From positions 94,327 through 158,326 of the forward strand of contig PSQJ01000004.1 of NCBI GenBank assembly GCA_003045065.1: DNA of 64,000 nt. Reading direction: 5' to 3'. Below, piece by piece: positions 10,107 through 22,460 of this stretch. Within the stretch, counting starts at the first letter, position 1, and each line of letters begins with the position of its first letter. The notes under the pieces were generated by a model. The model did not search any database, had not been told where the DNA came from, and worked only from the letters and a program-made list of their open reading frames with translations. The DNA comes from Candidatus Liberibacter europaeus. Lineage in GTDB: Bacteria; Pseudomonadota; Alphaproteobacteria; Rhizobiales; Rhizobiaceae. The translations under genes and the position numbers were made by a program.

Positions 10107-12103
10107 TAAATACTTCCCTTAAATAGCATCAAGATTACCAACATAGAAATACCTACCAACATAACAAGTGCGTAATCATAAATATATCCTGTCTGAAACC
10201 TACCCAAAAAAGAAAGCGCACAACGAACACAATCCACAATACCATTTGGACCATATCTATCTATAAACAACTCCATTCTATTCCGCATAGCATCACTTAA
10301 ACGCAAAGTTGGGCGTACAAAACAAAACTCATAAATTCTATCAAAATACCATGCATTTTGCAAAAAATTATAGGAATAAGAGTATCTTTCAGCAAGAAAT
10401 TTTGGAAATTTTGGCAAAACAACATACATCAAAAACGATGCAAAAAAACCTACAACAAAGACTATAAAAGGAACATATTCTATCCATAATGGCACCTTGT
10501 GATATATTTCCAGCATATGATTTTGCGGAGAAGAAAACAGAGCTCCCTTCCAAAAAAAAGAATATTTACTTCCAAAAAAGAAGTCGCGGAATATAAAACC
10601 AAATAACACAGATCCTATTGATAGGATAAACAGAGGCATTTTCATCACTAGAGGAGATTCGTGAATTTTATTAAGAATATTTTTATTCACCCTCATTTGT
10701 CCAAAAAAAGTCAGAAATATTAGTCTCCATGAGTAAAAACTAGTAAAAAGAGACGCAATTAACAGAAGATAAAAAGCAAAATCACGATGAGAAGACATAT
10801 AAGCAGCTTCCAATATTATGTCTTTAGAAAAAAAACCTGAAAAACCGATATTTGTCTCAGGAATTCCAAATCCAGTTAATGCTAAAGAACCTATAATCAT
10901 CATTATGCATGTTACAGGAAGACGCTTATACAACCCACCCATACGACGCATATCCTGTTCCCCTGAAACTGCGTGTATCACAGATCCAGCTCCCAAGAAA
11001 AGAAGAGCCTTGAAAAAGGCATGTGTAAAAAGATGAAAAATAGATGCCCCATAAGCACCACATCCAAGCGCAACAAACATATAGCCCAACTGTGAACAAG
11101 TAGAATACGCTATAACACGCTTGATATCGTGTTGAACAAGACCAACTGTTGCAGCAAAAAACGCTGTAACAGCCCCAACAATTAACATAAACTCCAAAAC
11201 AAGGGGCGAAAGCTCAAAGAGCGGAGACATCCTTGCCACAAGAAAAATACCTGCAGTTACCATCGTAGCCGCATGAATAAGAGCGGAAACAGGAGTCGGA
11301 CCTTCCATTGCATCAGGAAGCCATACATGAAACAAAAATTGCGCAGATTTTCCCATAGCTCCCAAAAACAAAAATAGACAAATGATAGAAATAGCATCAT
11401 GCGGATGTATCTTCATACCAAATAGCACAAGATTATTATGTGAGATAATTCCTGAATAAATTGAATTTCCTAGCTTAAAATAATTTGCTGCTTTATGAAA
11501 AATAATATCAAATTCGCCCGAACCAAAAAGATAAAATATCGTAGCAATAGCGAGAATAAGACCTACATCACCTATTCTATTTACAACAAAAGCTTTCATT
11601 GAAGCTTTTAACGCGGATTCTTTAAAAGACCAAAAACCAATCAACAAATAGGATGCGAGGCCAACACCCTCCCAGCCAAAAAACATTTGCAATAAATTAT
11701 CAGACGAAACCAATACAAGCATCGCAAAGGTAAAAAACGAAAGATACGCAAAAAAACGTCTTCGATGTGGATCGTCATGCATATAACCAATAGAATATAT
11801 ATGAACAACTGCAGAAATAGAGTTAATAACTACAAACATAACAGATGTAAGAGTATCTATACGCAGTCCCCAATATACATTAACTAAATCAGATTTTATC
11901 CAATGCAATATTTCATATTTTACAACTGAAAAATTAGAACTGCTAAAACCCACATCATAGAAAACATACCAAGAGAGAAGTGCGACTATCACCATTATCA
12001 ATGAAGTAATAATTTCAGGAAATCTTTCTCCCACAAATCGATTCAGCAATCCAGCAAAAATTGCCCCAATAAGAGGTAAAAAAACTATAACTTCATAAAT
12101 CAT
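10106..12103 (-). CDS. nuoL: NADH-quinone oxidoreductase subunit L
   Basis: Distal proton-pumping subunit of complex I, 665 aa, with the antiporter core (FFGWEGVGLASYLLIGFW, AQFLFHVWLPDAMEGPTPVS, KRVIAYSTCSQLGYM) and the long C-terminal extension that forms the lateral helix. It overlaps nuoM by one base and lies 10 bp after nuoK. Nothing is truncated. Confidence 0.97.
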   Translation of the reverse strand: MIYEVIVFLPLIGAIFAGLLNRFVGERFPEIITSLIMVIVALLSWYVFYDVGFSSSNFSVVKYEILHWIKSDLVNVYWGLRIDTLTSVMFVVINSISAVVHIYSIGYMHDDPHRRRFFAYLSFFTFAMLVLVSSDNLLQMFFGWEGVGLASYLLIGFWSFKESALKASMKAFVVNRIGDVGLILAIATIFYLFGSGEFDIIFHKAANYFKLGNSIYSGIISHNNLVLFGMKIHPHDAISIICLFLFLGAMGKSAQFLFHVWLPDAMEGPTPVSALIHAATMVTAGIFLVARMSPLFELSPLVLEFMLIVGAVTAFFAATVGLVQHDIKRVIAYSTCSQLGYMFVALGCGAYGASIFHLFTHAFFKALLFLGAGSVIHAVSGEQDMRRMGGLYKRLPVTCIMMIIGSLALTGFGIPETNIGFSGFFSKDIILEAAYMSSHRDFAFYLLLIASLFTSFYSWRLIFLTFFGQMRVNKNILNKIHESPLVMKMPLFILSIGSVLFGFIFRDFFFGSKYSFFWKGALFSSPQNHMLEIYHKVPLWIEYVPFIVFVVGFFASFLMYVVLPKFPKFLAERYSYSYNFLQNAWYFDRIYEFCFVRPTLRLSDAMRNRMELFIDRYGPNGIVDCVRCALSFLGRFQTGYIYDYALVMLVGISMLVILMLFKGSI

Positions 12104-12113
12104 AGCTATAAAA

Positions 12114-12422
12114 TCAACCTCTCATCTTATTAAAATCATCAACAGAAATTGAACCACTATTTCTATAAAAAACAACCAAAATAGCAAGACCTATAGCAGT
12201 TTCTGCAGCCGCAACAACTAAAATAAATAACGAAAATACTTGTCCGACAATGTCCTGCATATACGCAGAAAAAGCAATCATATTTAAGTTTACTGACAAC
12301 AACATAATCTCTATCGACATCAATATAGTAATAATGCTTTTGCGATTAAAAAAAAATCCAGAAGAACCAATCACGAACATAATCGCAGAAACAATTAAAT
12401 AATGAGAAAGACTAATATTCAT
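12114..12422 (-). CDS. nuoK: NADH-quinone oxidoreductase subunit K
   Basis: Small three-helix membrane subunit of complex I. I start at the ATG at 12422 ([16 protein letters not shown]), giving 102 aa, the family's usual length; the open frame extends 13 codons further into nuoJ. Conserved Glu residues lie in helix 2 ([13 protein letters not shown]) and helix 3 ([12 protein letters not shown]). It begins 1 bp after the nuoJ stop. Confidence 0.95.
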   Translation of the reverse strand: MNISLSHYLIVSAIMFVIGSSGFFFNRKSIITILMSIEIMLLSVNLNMIAFSAYMQDIVGQVFSLFILVVAAAETAIGLAILVVFYRNSGSISVDDFNKMRG

Positions 12423-12423
12423 C

Positions 12424-13023
12424 TTAAATTCCCTGTCCTGATTTAACCTTAACCACTTCAACGGAGTTGCTAGGATTACTCTTCAATTGCTTAGCAACAT
12501 CCTGCCGTTTGATATTGCGACGATGTCGCAACGTTAATACAATTGCCCCAACCATAGATAATAACAAAATAAAACCTGCTATTTCAAGAGTATACGCATA
12601 ATTAGTATAAAGAACTGAGCCGAGACGTTCTGTATTATTATTCATGAGAACCAACTCCAACATCTCTCCTTTTGTACCAAAAACCATTAAACTACTTACA
12701 CCTGTAATCAATTCGGCAACTAAAATTCCTATAAAAAAAGCACCTAAAAAACCTAGTTTAATTTTAGGCTTTGCTTCTTCAAAATCAACATCAATCATCA
12801 TAATTACAAAAAGGAAAAGTACTATCACAGCTCCAACATAAGCAACTAAGGTAATCATTGCGATAAATTCTGCCCCTAAAAGAAGAAAAAGACCTGAAAC
12901 ATTTAAAAAAGCAAAAATAAGATAAAAAACTGCATTTACAGGATTACGAGCTGTAACAACCATCAAAGAAGATACTATTGCCATAAGGGCAAACAAATAA
13001 AAAAACAAAGATTGTATAATCAT
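12424..13023 (-). CDS. nuoJ: NADH-quinone oxidoreductase subunit J
   Basis: Five-helix membrane subunit of complex I; the third helix carries the conserved [18 protein letters not shown]. The ATG at 13023 is preferred over the upstream one at 13053 because AAGGA stands about 8 bases before it and the protein then begins [19 protein letters not shown], as in homologues; length is 199 aa. A 100-bp gap separates it from nuoI. Confidence 0.94.
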   Translation of the reverse strand: MIIQSLFFYLFALMAIVSSLMVVTARNPVNAVFYLIFAFLNVSGLFLLLGAEFIAMITLVAYVGAVIVLFLFVIMMIDVDFEEAKPKIKLGFLGAFFIGILVAELITGVSSLMVFGTKGEMLELVLMNNNTERLGSVLYTNYAYTLEIAGFILLLSMVGAIVLTLRHRRNIKRQDVAKQLKSNPSNSVEVVKVKSGQGI

Positions 13024-13123
13024 ATTTAAATATTCCTTACAAATCTTTTTCACACAAAAAAATTACACTAACCTTTAAAAATAAAACCGCATAATATTCA
13101 ATAAAACTTCATAAAAATCATTT

Positions 13124-13615
13124 TTAACGATAAGGAGAATCAATCATAATATTACGAACGATTTCACTTTCCCACCTATCCCCATTATCAAGTAGACGCT
13201 CTTTATCATAATAAAGCTCTTTACGGGTTTCCGTAGCAAATTCAAAATTAGGACCCTCAACGATAGCATCAACTGGACAAGCTTCCTGACATAAGCCACA
13301 ATAAATGCACTTAATCATATCTATGTCATAACGCAAAGTCCTGCGTGTGCCATCACTACGACGAGGACCAGCTTCTATTGTGATGGCCTGAGCTGGACAA
13401 ACGGCTTCACATAACTTGCAAGCTATACACCTCTCTTCACCGTTAGGATAACGACGAAGAGCATGTTCTCCTCTAAACCGAGGACTAACTGGACCTTTTT
13501 CAAAAGGATAGTTAATTGTAGCCTTGGGCTTGAAGAAATAACGAATAGAAAGAAAAAAAGCTAAAACAAACTCTTTCAAAAAAAGAAAACTCAAATTGCA
13601 CCGAAATAATCTCAT
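13124..13615 (-). CDS. nuoI: NADH-quinone oxidoreductase subunit I
   Basis: Peripheral-arm subunit holding the two [4Fe-4S] clusters N6a and N6b, seen as [13 protein letters not shown] and [15 protein letters not shown] near residues 60-72 and 99-113. The N-terminal amphipathic region anchors it to the membrane part. Length of 163 aa is typical. It is 32 bp after nuoH. Confidence 0.97.
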   Translation of the reverse strand: MRLFRCNLSFLFLKEFVLAFFLSIRYFFKPKATINYPFEKGPVSPRFRGEHALRRYPNGEERCIACKLCEAVCPAQAITIEAGPRRSDGTRRTLRYDIDMIKCIYCGLCQEACPVDAIVEGPNFEFATETRKELYYDKERLLDNGDRWESEIVRNIMIDSPYR

Positions 13616-13647
13616 TATATTCTTCCCAATAATTTATCGTAGTATAA

Positions 13648-14685
13648 TCAAGTCACAATCTTCAGAAACAAAGCAACAAACACAACCATTGAAAAAGAAA
13701 TAGGAAGAAAAACCTTCCAGCCTAACCGCATCAATTGGTCATAACGATACCTTGGGACAAAAGCTTTTACCATTGCAACCATGAAAAATACCCCTAACGT
13801 TTTAAAAACAAACCAAAAAATACCAGGAATATATTGAAAAATTGCAATATCAATTATAGGCAACCATCCTCCTAAAAACAAAATACTTGTTAAAGAACAC
13901 ATTAAAACAATGGTTGAATATTCAGCGAGCATAAATAACAGATAAGGAGTAGATCCATACTCCACCATATAGCCAGCAACTAATTCTGACTCTGCCTCAG
14001 ATAAATCAAAAGGAGGACGATTCGTCTCTGCTAGAAGAGAAATAAAAAAAATAATAAACATAGGAAAAAGAACCAGCCAATACCAATCCAACATTGAAGA
14101 AGGAAATCCCAGCATTGTTCCTAAACCAACCCTTTGAGAATTGACAATATCTGTAATGTTTAGTGACCCTACACACAATAGCACTGTCACTATCACTAAA
14201 CCAATAGAAACTTCGTAAGAAATCATCTGAGCGGCAGAACGCAAAGCACCAAGAAACGCATACTTCGAATTTGATGCCCATCCCCCCATAATAATCCCGT
14301 ATACTTCAAGAGAAGAAATCGCAAGAATATAAAGTATTCCAACATTGATATCTGAAATTACCCAATTATCCGCCACCGGCATTACAGCCCAAGCAGATAG
14401 AGATAAAATAACTGAAACCAATGGAGCTAAAAGAAATAAAAACTTATTAGCTTTACTAGGGACAATAGGCTCCTTGAATACAAATTTCAAAAGGTCAGCA
14501 AAAGACTGAAACAGCCCCCAAGGACCAACAACATTAGGTCCACGGCGCAGTTGCACTGCAGCCCATATCTTTCTATCTATAAGTAAAACATACGCGATGA
14601 AAACCAAAAGACCAATCAAAAATACAATTGATTTAATTGTCATAAATAATAAATTTGAAAAAAAGGTTGCTGATAATAATCCCAT
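13648..14685 (-). CDS. nuoH: NADH-quinone oxidoreductase subunit H
   Basis: Eight-helix membrane subunit that forms the quinone-binding chamber with NuoB and NuoD. Conserved segments are [27 protein letters not shown] and the acidic loop [20 protein letters not shown]. The ATG at 14685 follows two possible upstream TTG codons; it lies within a few bases of the nuoG stop, so translation is coupled. Length is about 345 aa. Confidence 0.96.
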   Translation of the reverse strand: MGLLSATFFSNLLFMTIKSIVFLIGLLVFIAYVLLIDRKIWAAVQLRRGPNVVGPWGLFQSFADLLKFVFKEPIVPSKANKFLFLLAPLVSVILSLSAWAVMPVADNWVISDINVGILYILAISSLEVYGIIMGGWASNSKYAFLGALRSAAQMISYEVSIGLVIVTVLLCVGSLNITDIVNSQRVGLGTMLGFPSSMLDWYWLVLFPMFIIFFISLLAETNRPPFDLSEAESELVAGYMVEYGSTPYLLFMLAEYSTIVLMCSLTSILFLGGWLPIIDIAIFQYIPGIFWFVFKTLGVFFMVAMVKAFVPRYRYDQLMRLGWKVFLPISFSMVVFVALFLKIVT

Positions 14686-14690
14686 TAACA

Positions 14691-16787
14691 CTATTTCCCC
14701 GTGCTATAGAAAGAAGATTTTTTACCACCTTGGCTCATTATAGAACATTCATTCATAGTAATAGAAGATCTTGCTATAGGATTTGTTAAATAAAAATTAC
14801 CTACTGTTGAAATAAAACTTTTTTTCTCCACCTTACCAGCTTTTTCAGCCAAGTCATGAATACATTGATTAGACGTCAAAGCTATCTCGTCTAATTGTCT
14901 AAAATGCGGATAATCACGGTATAATTCAGAACGCAACTTAGTCAAAGAATCAAAAGGCAGCTGACATCCTAATTCATCAGCAATAGCACTTATTATAGCC
15001 CAATCTTCTCTTGCTTCACCTGGAGGAAAATTAGCACGCATCCCCATTTGCACCCTGCCTTCAGTATTAACCCATAAACCGGACTTTTCTGTATATGCCG
15101 CCCCAGGTAATATAACATCAGCATATTGAGCTCCATGATCACCGTGAGATCCTATATAAATAGTAAAAGCTGTTTTGCTCTCAAAATCTAATTCATCAGC
15201 ACCCAATAAAAATACAACGTCAGTTTTATTAAGAATATTCGTTGCATTCAAATTGTCATCAGAAGGCACAAATCCTAAATCTAACGCACCAACACGTGAA
15301 GCAGCAGTATGCAAAACAGCAAAACCATTCCAAGAATCATTGACCCCTCCAACATCTATCGCTAACCTAGCAGCATTAGCCAAAACATTGATACCTTTAG
15401 AATGCTTTATAGCTCCTTGACCCACCATAACCAAAGGATTTACAGATCCCTTTAGTTTTTCTACAAAAGGGTTTTTACCCGATATAAGATCAGTCAAAAC
15501 CTCACTTACGCAACCTAAATGCTCATAATTATATCTTAAATCTCCACAATCTCCAATTACAGCGATTGGAAAATCACCACGTAACCATCGTTTGCGAATA
15601 CGCGCATTTAACACAGCAGCTTCAAGACGAGGATTAGAGCCTATGATCAACATCGCTCCAGCTTCATCTATTCCTTGAATAGTCGGATTGAATATATAAC
15701 TAGAACGACCATAAGAAGGATTCATAAATGCACCATCTTGCCTGCAATCAAAATTGTTGCAATTCAAAGCCTTCATCAACAATTTAAGCGCATATATCTC
15801 TTCAACAGAGGCAAGATCTCCTGCTATCGCCCCTAAATTAACGCCAGCAGATAAAACTACCGATTTTATTTCTTTAAAAGCATAATCCCAACTAACGGGC
15901 TGCAAACGACCGTTAATACGAACATAAGGATGGTCTAGACGCTGCATTCTAAGCCCATCCCATACAAAACGAGTTTTATCTGATATCCATTCTTCGTTTA
16001 TAGATTCATTAATACGGGGCAAAATTCTCATAACCTCACGACCACGCGTATCAATCCTAATCGAAGATCCAAGAGCATCCATTATATCTATACTATCAGT
16101 CTTAGTTAATTCCCATGGACGACTAGTAAATGCAAACGGCCTTGAAGTTAAAGCTCCCACTGGACAAAGATCAATAATATTACCTTGCATTTCAGATGTC
16201 AAAGATTGCTCAAGATAACTAGTAATCTCAGCATCCTCACCTCTTCCAATTAAACCAAGCTCTGACACACCCGCAACTTCTGTGATAAAACGCACACAAC
16301 GAGTACAATGAATACAGCGATTCATCACAGTTTTAACCAAAGGACCTATATTCTTATCTTCAACTGCTCGTTTGCCATCACAACAACGCGAAGATCCCAA
16401 TCCATAGAACATAGCCTGATCTTGAAGATCACATTCTCCTCCCTGATCACATATAGGGCAATCCAAAGGATGATTGATCAAAAGAAATTCAATTACACCT
16501 GCACGTGCTTTTTTAACCATTGCAGTCTTGGTAAAAATTTCAGGCAACTCACCATTAGGCCCACAACGTAAATCAGTAACATTCATAGCACAAGATGCCT
16601 GAGGCTTCGGCGGACCACCTTTTACTTCTACCAAACACATACGACAATTACCTGCTACAGATAATCTCTCATGAAAACAGAAACGGGGAACCTCAACGCC
16701 AGCAAATTCACAAGCTTGCAGAAGGTTAAAATAACTAGGAACCTCAACCTCTATACCATCAACCTTTAACCTTACCATCATTTGCAT
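14691..16787 (-). CDS. nuoG: NADH-quinone oxidoreductase subunit G
   Basis: Largest peripheral subunit, holding clusters N1b, N4 and N5. The N-terminal ferredoxin-like part has CRMCLVEV and the cysteines before it, the His-ligated cluster has [18 protein letters not shown] near 105-120, and [10 protein letters not shown] follows. The C-terminal half is a molybdopterin-oxidoreductase-like domain without the cofactor role. Length of 698 aa is normal for alphaproteobacteria. The start could be M1 or the later Met in [15 protein letters not shown]; neither has a strong ribosome site. Confidence 0.95.
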   Translation of the reverse strand: MQMMVRLKVDGIEVEVPSYFNLLQACEFAGVEVPRFCFHERLSVAGNCRMCLVEVKGGPPKPQASCAMNVTDLRCGPNGELPEIFTKTAMVKKARAGVIEFLLINHPLDCPICDQGGECDLQDQAMFYGLGSSRCCDGKRAVEDKNIGPLVKTVMNRCIHCTRCVRFITEVAGVSELGLIGRGEDAEITSYLEQSLTSEMQGNIIDLCPVGALTSRPFAFTSRPWELTKTDSIDIMDALGSSIRIDTRGREVMRILPRINESINEEWISDKTRFVWDGLRMQRLDHPYVRINGRLQPVSWDYAFKEIKSVVLSAGVNLGAIAGDLASVEEIYALKLLMKALNCNNFDCRQDGAFMNPSYGRSSYIFNPTIQGIDEAGAMLIIGSNPRLEAAVLNARIRKRWLRGDFPIAVIGDCGDLRYNYEHLGCVSEVLTDLISGKNPFVEKLKGSVNPLVMVGQGAIKHSKGINVLANAARLAIDVGGVNDSWNGFAVLHTAASRVGALDLGFVPSDDNLNATNILNKTDVVFLLGADELDFESKTAFTIYIGSHGDHGAQYADVILPGAAYTEKSGLWVNTEGRVQMGMRANFPPGEAREDWAIISAIADELGCQLPFDSLTKLRSELYRDYPHFRQLDEIALTSNQCIHDLAEKAGKVEKKSFISTVGNFYLTNPIARSSITMNECSIMSQGGKKSSFYSTGK

Positions 16788-16855
16788 AGACCATTTTCAT
16801 AAGACAACATCATGGATAATATCTGCTATACCTATCTGAATCAATTGTTATTTTA

Positions 16856-18133
16856 TCAAACAGAGTTTTCAATATACTTATCAATTCTTTCTTCAATCAA
16901 ATGTCGAAAATTCTTTATCAAACCTTGTACTGGCCATGCTGCCGCATCTCCAAGAGCACAAATTGTACGACCTTCTATATTTTTACTAACTTCAAAAAGC
17001 ATATCAATTTCGTGCTTTTTAGCTGTACCTTTAACCATACGTTCCATCATTCGCATCATCCATCCAGTACCTTCGCGACAAGGTGTACATTGACCACAGC
17101 TCTCATGTTTATAAAAAACAGACAAACGCCATATTGCTTTAATAATATCAACAGATTTATCCATCACGATCACAGCAGCCGTCCCTAATCCAGATCCCAT
17201 ATCTTTTAGACTATCATAATCCATTATAGCACCTCTCATCTGCCCTCCTGGAATACAAGGAACTGAAGATCCTCCTGGAATAACAGCAAGCAGATTATCC
17301 CAACCTCCTCTTATGCCACCACAATGCTTTTCAATTAATTCCTCAAAAACTATAGACATAGATTCTTCAACGGTGCACGGATAATTAACATGGCCTGAAA
17401 TACAAAACAGCTTCGTACCTCTATTGTTTTCACGACCAAATCCGGAATACCAACTTGCACCACGACGTAAAATAGTAGGAACTACAGCGATAGATTCAAC
17501 ATTGTTAATAGTAGTAGGACAACCATACAGACCTATATTGGCAGGAAACGGCGGTTTAAGACGAGGCTGTCCTTTTTTACCTTCAAGACTCTCAAGAAGA
17601 GCTGTTTCCTCTCCGCAAATATAAGCTCCTGCGCCATGGTGAATTACAATATCAACATCATAACCAAGCTTACTATTCTTTCCAATAAGACCACTTTTAT
17701 AACACTCATCAACCGCCTTCTGCAGTGATTCGCGCTCCCTGATAAATTCTCCTCGGACATATATAAAAACACAATGTGCTCCTATGGCAAAAGCAGCAAT
17801 AACACAACCTTCAATCAAAACATGAGGTTCATGTCGCATTATATCACGATCTTTACAGGTTCCTGGCTCAGATTCATCAGCATTAACAACAAGATAATGA
17901 GGCCTATCAGCAGAACAAACCTTCGGCATAAAAGACCATTTTAATCCAGTTAAAAATCCAGCGCCACCACGTCCACGCAAGCCAGATGCTTTTACTTCAT
18001 TAATAATCCAATCTCGACCTTTTGCTAGTATATCCTTGGTATTATCCCAATGCCCTCTTAACATTGATTCACCCAAAGATTTTCCCTTTAAACCATATAT
18101 ATTGGTAAAGATGCGATCTTGATCTTTTATCAT
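16856..18133 (-). CDS. nuoF: NADH-quinone oxidoreductase subunit F
   Basis: NADH-binding FMN subunit with cluster N3. The nucleotide/FMN glycine-rich stretch is [19 protein letters not shown] near residue 50, the FMN region reads [15 protein letters not shown], and the cluster ligands are [16 protein letters not shown] with a later Cys in RTICALGD. Length of 425 aa is usual. It is separated from nuoE by 261 bp, the largest gap in the operon. Confidence 0.96.
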   Translation of the reverse strand: MIKDQDRIFTNIYGLKGKSLGESMLRGHWDNTKDILAKGRDWIINEVKASGLRGRGGAGFLTGLKWSFMPKVCSADRPHYLVVNADESEPGTCKDRDIMRHEPHVLIEGCVIAAFAIGAHCVFIYVRGEFIRERESLQKAVDECYKSGLIGKNSKLGYDVDIVIHHGAGAYICGEETALLESLEGKKGQPRLKPPFPANIGLYGCPTTINNVESIAVVPTILRRGASWYSGFGRENNRGTKLFCISGHVNYPCTVEESMSIVFEELIEKHCGGIRGGWDNLLAVIPGGSSVPCIPGGQMRGAIMDYDSLKDMGSGLGTAAVIVMDKSVDIIKAIWRLSVFYKHESCGQCTPCREGTGWMMRMMERMVKGTAKKHEIDMLFEVSKNIEGRTICALGDAAAWPVQGLIKNFRHLIEERIDKYIENSV

Positions 18134-18394
18134 GCTCAGACCTTCTTGATTTTCTTAAAAATCATAACAGTGCTATCCATCAACAAAATCCCCTTGTGTA
18201 TTATTCATTTCAATAATATCGCAATCATCTAAATATTATCAATTTACAATCAATCTATTACAAAACTCATATTAAAACACAAACTTTATTATAATATTCT
18301 CAAATCATCAATAACTTTGAAATCAGTCATCCAAAAAGATAAAAACCAGAAATATATATGACTTGTGATTTTACTAAATAATCCTCAGTTATCC

Positions 18395-19030
18395 TTACTT
18401 ATTCTTCTTTATATCTAAATTAGATTCAATAAGAGAAGTTAACCCTCCTGCAGGAGCAGAACTTATACGATCAATTTGAGTCCCAGGGGATATAGTATCG
18501 CCACGCCCTGCAGCAAAAGCATCAATGATTTCTTCTAAACGTTCTGGCGTCAAATCCTCGTACGTATCCTTGCCTATCATAACCATTGGAGCATTGACAC
18601 AAGCTCCTTGACATTCCACTTCTTCCCAAGAAAGAGTACCCTCACAATTTCTATGAAATGGCTCAGGATGAATCTTATTGCGACAAACTTTTATTAACTC
18701 CTCACAACCACGCAACATACATGGAGTTGTTCCACAAACCTGAACATGCGCACATGTCCCCACTGGGCTTAATTGGAATTGAGTATAAAAAGTTACAACC
18801 TCAAGAACGCGAATATACGCCATGCCCAACATATCAGCAACAACCTCAATAGCCGCACGACTAATCCATCCCTCTTGTTCCTGAACTCGCATCAACAACG
18901 GAAGAACCGCAGATTGACAGCGTGACGGAGGATACTTGCGAATAGTATTCTTAGCCCAAACAATATTTTCTTCACTAAAAGAAAAGGTAGAGGGCTGTAT
19001 TGATTCTTCTGCCAATCGACGATTAACCAT
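18395..19030 (-). CDS. nuoE: NADH-quinone oxidoreductase subunit E
   Basis: Thioredoxin-like subunit with the [2Fe-2S] cluster N1a. The ligands are visible in CAHVQVCGTTPCM and, about 40 residues on, ECQGACVNAPM. At 211 aa it has a short C-terminal tail compared with the long tails of some rhizobial NuoE proteins. It partners NuoF in the NADH-oxidising tip of complex I. It lies 72 bp after nuoD. Confidence 0.95.
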   Translation of the reverse strand: MVNRRLAEESIQPSTFSFSEENIVWAKNTIRKYPPSRCQSAVLPLLMRVQEQEGWISRAAIEVVADMLGMAYIRVLEVVTFYTQFQLSPVGTCAHVQVCGTTPCMLRGCEELIKVCRNKIHPEPFHRNCEGTLSWEEVECQGACVNAPMVMIGKDTYEDLTPERLEEIIDAFAAGRGDTISPGTQIDRISSAPAGGLTSLIESNLDIKKNK

Positions 19031-19102
19031 ATCTCTTCAAGCTCTTATCAAAACATTTAATAACAAAGTAACGTAATATTTTAAAGTTATCATTTATAAA
19101 AT

Positions 19103-20293
19103 TTATCTATCAACTTCACCAAAAACAATGTCAAGAGATCCTAAAATAGCAGATACATCTGCTAATTGATGACCTTTGCATAAAAACTCAATTGCCTGAA
19201 GATGCGCATATCCAGGAGCACGTATCTTACAACGATAAGGTTTATTGCTTCCATCAGAAACCAAATAAACCCCAAACTCCCCCTTAGGAGCTTCTACAGC
19301 AGCATAAACCTCACCAACTGGCACATGATATCCTTCAGTATAAAGCTTAAAATGGTGTATTAACGCTTCCATAGAACGTTTCATATCAGATCTTTTTGGC
19401 GGAACAATTTTTTCATCAGAAGAAGATACAGGGCCCAATCTATTATCTCCAAGCAAACGATCCACACATTGCCTTATTATTTTTACAGATTCTCGCATTT
19501 CCAGCATACGAACAAGATAACGGTCATAACAATCACCATGTTTTCCAATAGGTATATCAAAATCCAAATCTGCATAACATTCATATGGCTGAGACTTACG
19601 CAAGTCCCAAGCGGCACCAGACCCACGAATCATAACTCCAGAAAAACCAAATCCCCATGCATCTTCAAGCTTAACTACACCGATATCAACATTTCGTTGT
19701 TTAAATATCCGGTTTTCAGTCAAAAGATCATTGATATCATCAAGAACCTTAGGAAAAGAATCACACCAACAACCAATATCTTCTAGCAATAATGGAGGAA
19801 CATCCTGATGAACTCCTCCAGGACGAAAATACGCCGCATGCATACGCGACCCAGAAACACGCTCATAAAAAATCATAAGTTTTTCTCGTTCCTCGAAACC
19901 CCATAGAGGAGGAGTCAACGCTCCAACATCCATAGCTTGAGTAGTCACGTTTAACAAATGAGAAAGAATACGACCAATTTCAGAATAAAGAACTCGTATT
20001 AATTGACCACGAATTGGAATATCAATACCGAGCAATCTTTCAACAGCCAAAGCATAGGCATGTTCCTGATTCATCGGCGAGACATAGTCAAGACGATCAA
20101 AATACGGAACTGCTTGTAAAAAAGTTTTTGTCTCAATAAGCTTTTCTGTACCTCGATGTAGCAAACCTATATGGGGATCAACACGTTCTACAACTTCACC
20201 ATCAAGTTCAAGAATAAGTCGCAAAACACCATGCGCTGCAGGATGCTGCGGACCAAAATTCATAGTAAAACCACGAATTTTCTTATCATTCAT
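19103..20293 (-). CDS. nuoD: NADH-quinone oxidoreductase subunit D
   Basis: Hydrogenase-large-subunit-like protein lining the quinone pocket. The start region [20 protein letters not shown] and the [10 protein letters not shown] and [14 protein letters not shown] blocks are diagnostic; the C-terminus ends DIVFGEVDR as in other alphaproteobacteria. I use the ATG at 20293 in preference to two preceding TTG codons. A 60-bp gap separates it from nuoC; NuoC and NuoD are not fused here. Confidence 0.96.
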   Translation of the reverse strand: MNDKKIRGFTMNFGPQHPAAHGVLRLILELDGEVVERVDPHIGLLHRGTEKLIETKTFLQAVPYFDRLDYVSPMNQEHAYALAVERLLGIDIPIRGQLIRVLYSEIGRILSHLLNVTTQAMDVGALTPPLWGFEEREKLMIFYERVSGSRMHAAYFRPGGVHQDVPPLLLEDIGCWCDSFPKVLDDINDLLTENRIFKQRNVDIGVVKLEDAWGFGFSGVMIRGSGAAWDLRKSQPYECYADLDFDIPIGKHGDCYDRYLVRMLEMRESVKIIRQCVDRLLGDNRLGPVSSSDEKIVPPKRSDMKRSMEALIHHFKLYTEGYHVPVGEVYAAVEAPKGEFGVYLVSDGSNKPYRCKIRAPGYAHLQAIEFLCKGHQLADVSAILGSLDIVFGEVDR

Positions 20294-20353
20294 CAACAAC
20301 GATCCCCAATTCTAAACGATAAAAACCCATAAAACACATTATGCCTTTTATGA

Positions 20354-20959
20354 TTAAACACCATTCTCAGAATCACCCCTATAAGGCAAAGACTCGGAAC
20401 CTTCCCAAGGTGATAAAAAATCAAAGTCACGATATTCTTGCATCAAGTCAACAGGACCATAAACAACCTTCTTAGAGTCAGTGTCATAACGAACTTCAAC
20501 AAACCCACTAACTGGAAAATCCTTGCGAAGAGGATGACCTTCAAAACCATAATCAGTAAGAATACGTCGCAAATCAGGATGACCTTCGAAATGAATCCCA
20601 TACATATCCCATACTTCACGCTCAAACCAATCTGCACCAGGATAAATATCTACTGCCGAGGGAACAGAAACATTCTCAGCCACAGCAAGCTTTACCCTAA
20701 TACGAGAATTATGAAACGGAGATAAAAGATGATAAACCACATCAAAACGATCTGTACGACTCAAAAAATCTACACCACACAGGTCTATCATACTCACAAA
20801 ACGACATCTCTCGTCATCTCGCAAAAAACGAAGCAACGGAATCAAATTACTACTATCAGCGTTTACAGATAGTTCACCTATTGAACTAATAAAGTAATTT
20901 ACTAAACCATCAAAGGAACTAACTATGTAATCACCTAGAGTATTAGCCTGCATAACCAT
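20354..20959 (-). CDS. nuoC: NADH-quinone oxidoreductase subunit C
   Basis: 30-kDa subunit of the peripheral arm, identified by [20 protein letters not shown] and the following [13 protein letters not shown]. Length of 201 aa is typical of the unfused alphaproteobacterial protein. It lies 16 bp after nuoB. No cofactor is bound; it stabilises NuoB/NuoD. Confidence 0.96.
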   Translation of the reverse strand: MVMQANTLGDYIVSSFDGLVNYFISSIGELSVNADSSNLIPLLRFLRDDERCRFVSMIDLCGVDFLSRTDRFDVVYHLLSPFHNSRIRVKLAVAENVSVPSAVDIYPGADWFEREVWDMYGIHFEGHPDLRRILTDYGFEGHPLRKDFPVSGFVEVRYDTDSKKVVYGPVDLMQEYRDFDFLSPWEGSESLPYRGDSENGV

Positions 20960-20975
20960 ATTACTTACAATCTCT

Positions 20976-21518
20976 TTAACGATTTATGTTTCCAGTTCTA
21001 CGAATCTTCCTTTGTAACAAAATAATTCCGTAAATAAGCGCTTCTGCCGTTGGAGGACAGCCAGGAACATATATATCAACAGGAACAATACGGTCACATC
21101 CTCGCACAACCGAATACGAGTAATGATAATACCCTCCTCCGTTAGCACAAGAACCCATTGATATTACATAACGAGGCTCAGGCATCTGATCATAAACCCT
21201 ACGAAGCGCTGGCGCCATCTTATTGGTTAATGTGCCGGCAACAATCATAACGTCTGATTGACGAGGCGAAGCACGTGGCGCAAAACCAAACCTTTCAAGA
21301 TCATATCTTGGCATAGAAGCCTGCATCATCTCAACAGCACAACAGGCCAATCCAAAAGTCATCCACATTAAAGATCCGGTACGCGCCCAAGTCACTAATT
21401 GATCAACAGAAGTTACAAGAAAACCTTTATTCGCCAGTTCACTTCCAACAACAGAAAAATCCCCGTTCTTCAACAAATATGGATTATTACTAACGGTAAC
21501 ACCTTTATCAATTCGCAT
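20976..21518 (-). CDS. nuoB: NADH-quinone oxidoreductase subunit B
   Basis: Holds the terminal cluster N2, which passes electrons to quinone. The adjacent-cysteine motif [10 protein letters not shown] is present together with [19 protein letters not shown] and [12 protein letters not shown] start at the ATG at 21518, whose A is shared with the nuoA TGA (TGATG); the longer open frame to 21611 lies inside nuoA. This gives 180 aa, close to other family members. Confidence 0.96.
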   Translation of the reverse strand: MRIDKGVTVSNNPYLLKNGDFSVVGSELANKGFLVTSVDQLVTWARTGSLMWMTFGLACCAVEMMQASMPRYDLERFGFAPRASPRQSDVMIVAGTLTNKMAPALRRVYDQMPEPRYVISMGSCANGGGYYHYSYSVVRGCDRIVPVDIYVPGCPPTAEALIYGIILLQRKIRRTGNINR

Positions 21519-21883
21519 CAATCCCACTCCAACGCGCCCTTTTTCCATTCGTAGATGAAGCCAATGGCTAAAATGCCGATAAATATCATCATTGAACAAA
21601 ATCCAAGCCAACCAATTTTCTTAAAACAAATTGCCCATGGGAATAAAAAAGCAACTTCCAAATCAAAAATTATGAATAAAATGGATACTAAACAAAATCT
21701 AATATCAAACCTAGCACGCGCGCTATCAAACGCATCAAATCCACATTCATAAGGCGATGTTTTTTCTGGATCAGGAGATTTAAAGGCTATAACAAATGGA
21801 GAAACCATAAGAGCAATCGATATCACCGATGCGATTGCCACAAAAACCAAAATCGGAACATAATGATCTAAAAGACCGCTCAT
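21518..21883 (-). CDS. nuoA: NADH-quinone oxidoreductase subunit A
   Basis: First gene of the complex I operon: a three-helix membrane subunit with the conserved loop [12 protein letters not shown] carrying the Cys that lies near the quinone channel. Length is 121 aa. It lies 43 bp downstream of tRNA-Asp on the same strand, so the tRNA may be the leading gene of the transcript. Its stop overlaps the nuoB start. Confidence 0.96.
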   Translation of the reverse strand: MSGLLDHYVPILVFVAIASVISIALMVSPFVIAFKSPDPEKTSPYECGFDAFDSARARFDIRFCLVSILFIIFDLEVAFLFPWAICFKKIGWLGFCSMMIFIGILAIGFIYEWKKGALEWD

Positions 21884-21926
21884 TTTGATTATATCTCCAA
21901 AATTAAGCTAAAAAAATAAAAACACA

Positions 21927-22003
<77 letters not shown>

Positions 22004-22317
22004 ATGCATTTAGCTATATATTATTCTATATCAATAAAACAAGCAAACCTAAAACTCAAACAGGTAACAATCAAATATATTAATTAAATAAAAAAACATA
22101 TCAAGGTATATAGTATTACAAAAATAATAAATAATACAACTAAAATAAACATTTTTTGCCAAGATTATATCCGCAACCATTTTTATCGTATAAAGTCAGG
22201 ATAATAACTACTGTAGAAAAAAAATTATTTTTACTTTTTATTAACAATAAACTATGCTATCCTAGTATTTTTTATTTGTGAATATTAATACATTGTTGTA
22301 TTAGATTGAAAATATTA

Positions 22318-22392
22318 GGGCGATTAGCTCAGTGGTAGAGCGCCTCGTTTACACCGAGGATGTCGGGAGTTCGACTCTCTCATTGCCCACCA
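22318..22392 (+). tRNA. tRNA-Val (TAC), CCA encoded
   Basis: Acceptor GGGCGAT pairs with ATTGCCC, the D arm is TAGCTCAGTGGTAGAGC, the anticodon stem CCTCG/CGAGG encloses TTTACAC with anticodon TAC, and the T loop is GTTCGAC. Discriminator A is followed by an encoded CCA, then eight T residues that could end transcription. A possible promoter (TTGTGA, 17 bases, TATTAG) stands just upstream. It borders the phage-like region; tRNA genes are common integration sites, but I see no repeated 3' end of this tRNA further on. Confidence 0.97.
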
Positions 22393-22460
22393 TTTTTTTT
22401 ATTGTACTAACCATGTATATTGTTTTTTTTAGGAATATATTAATCCAAAAGGTAGTTATT

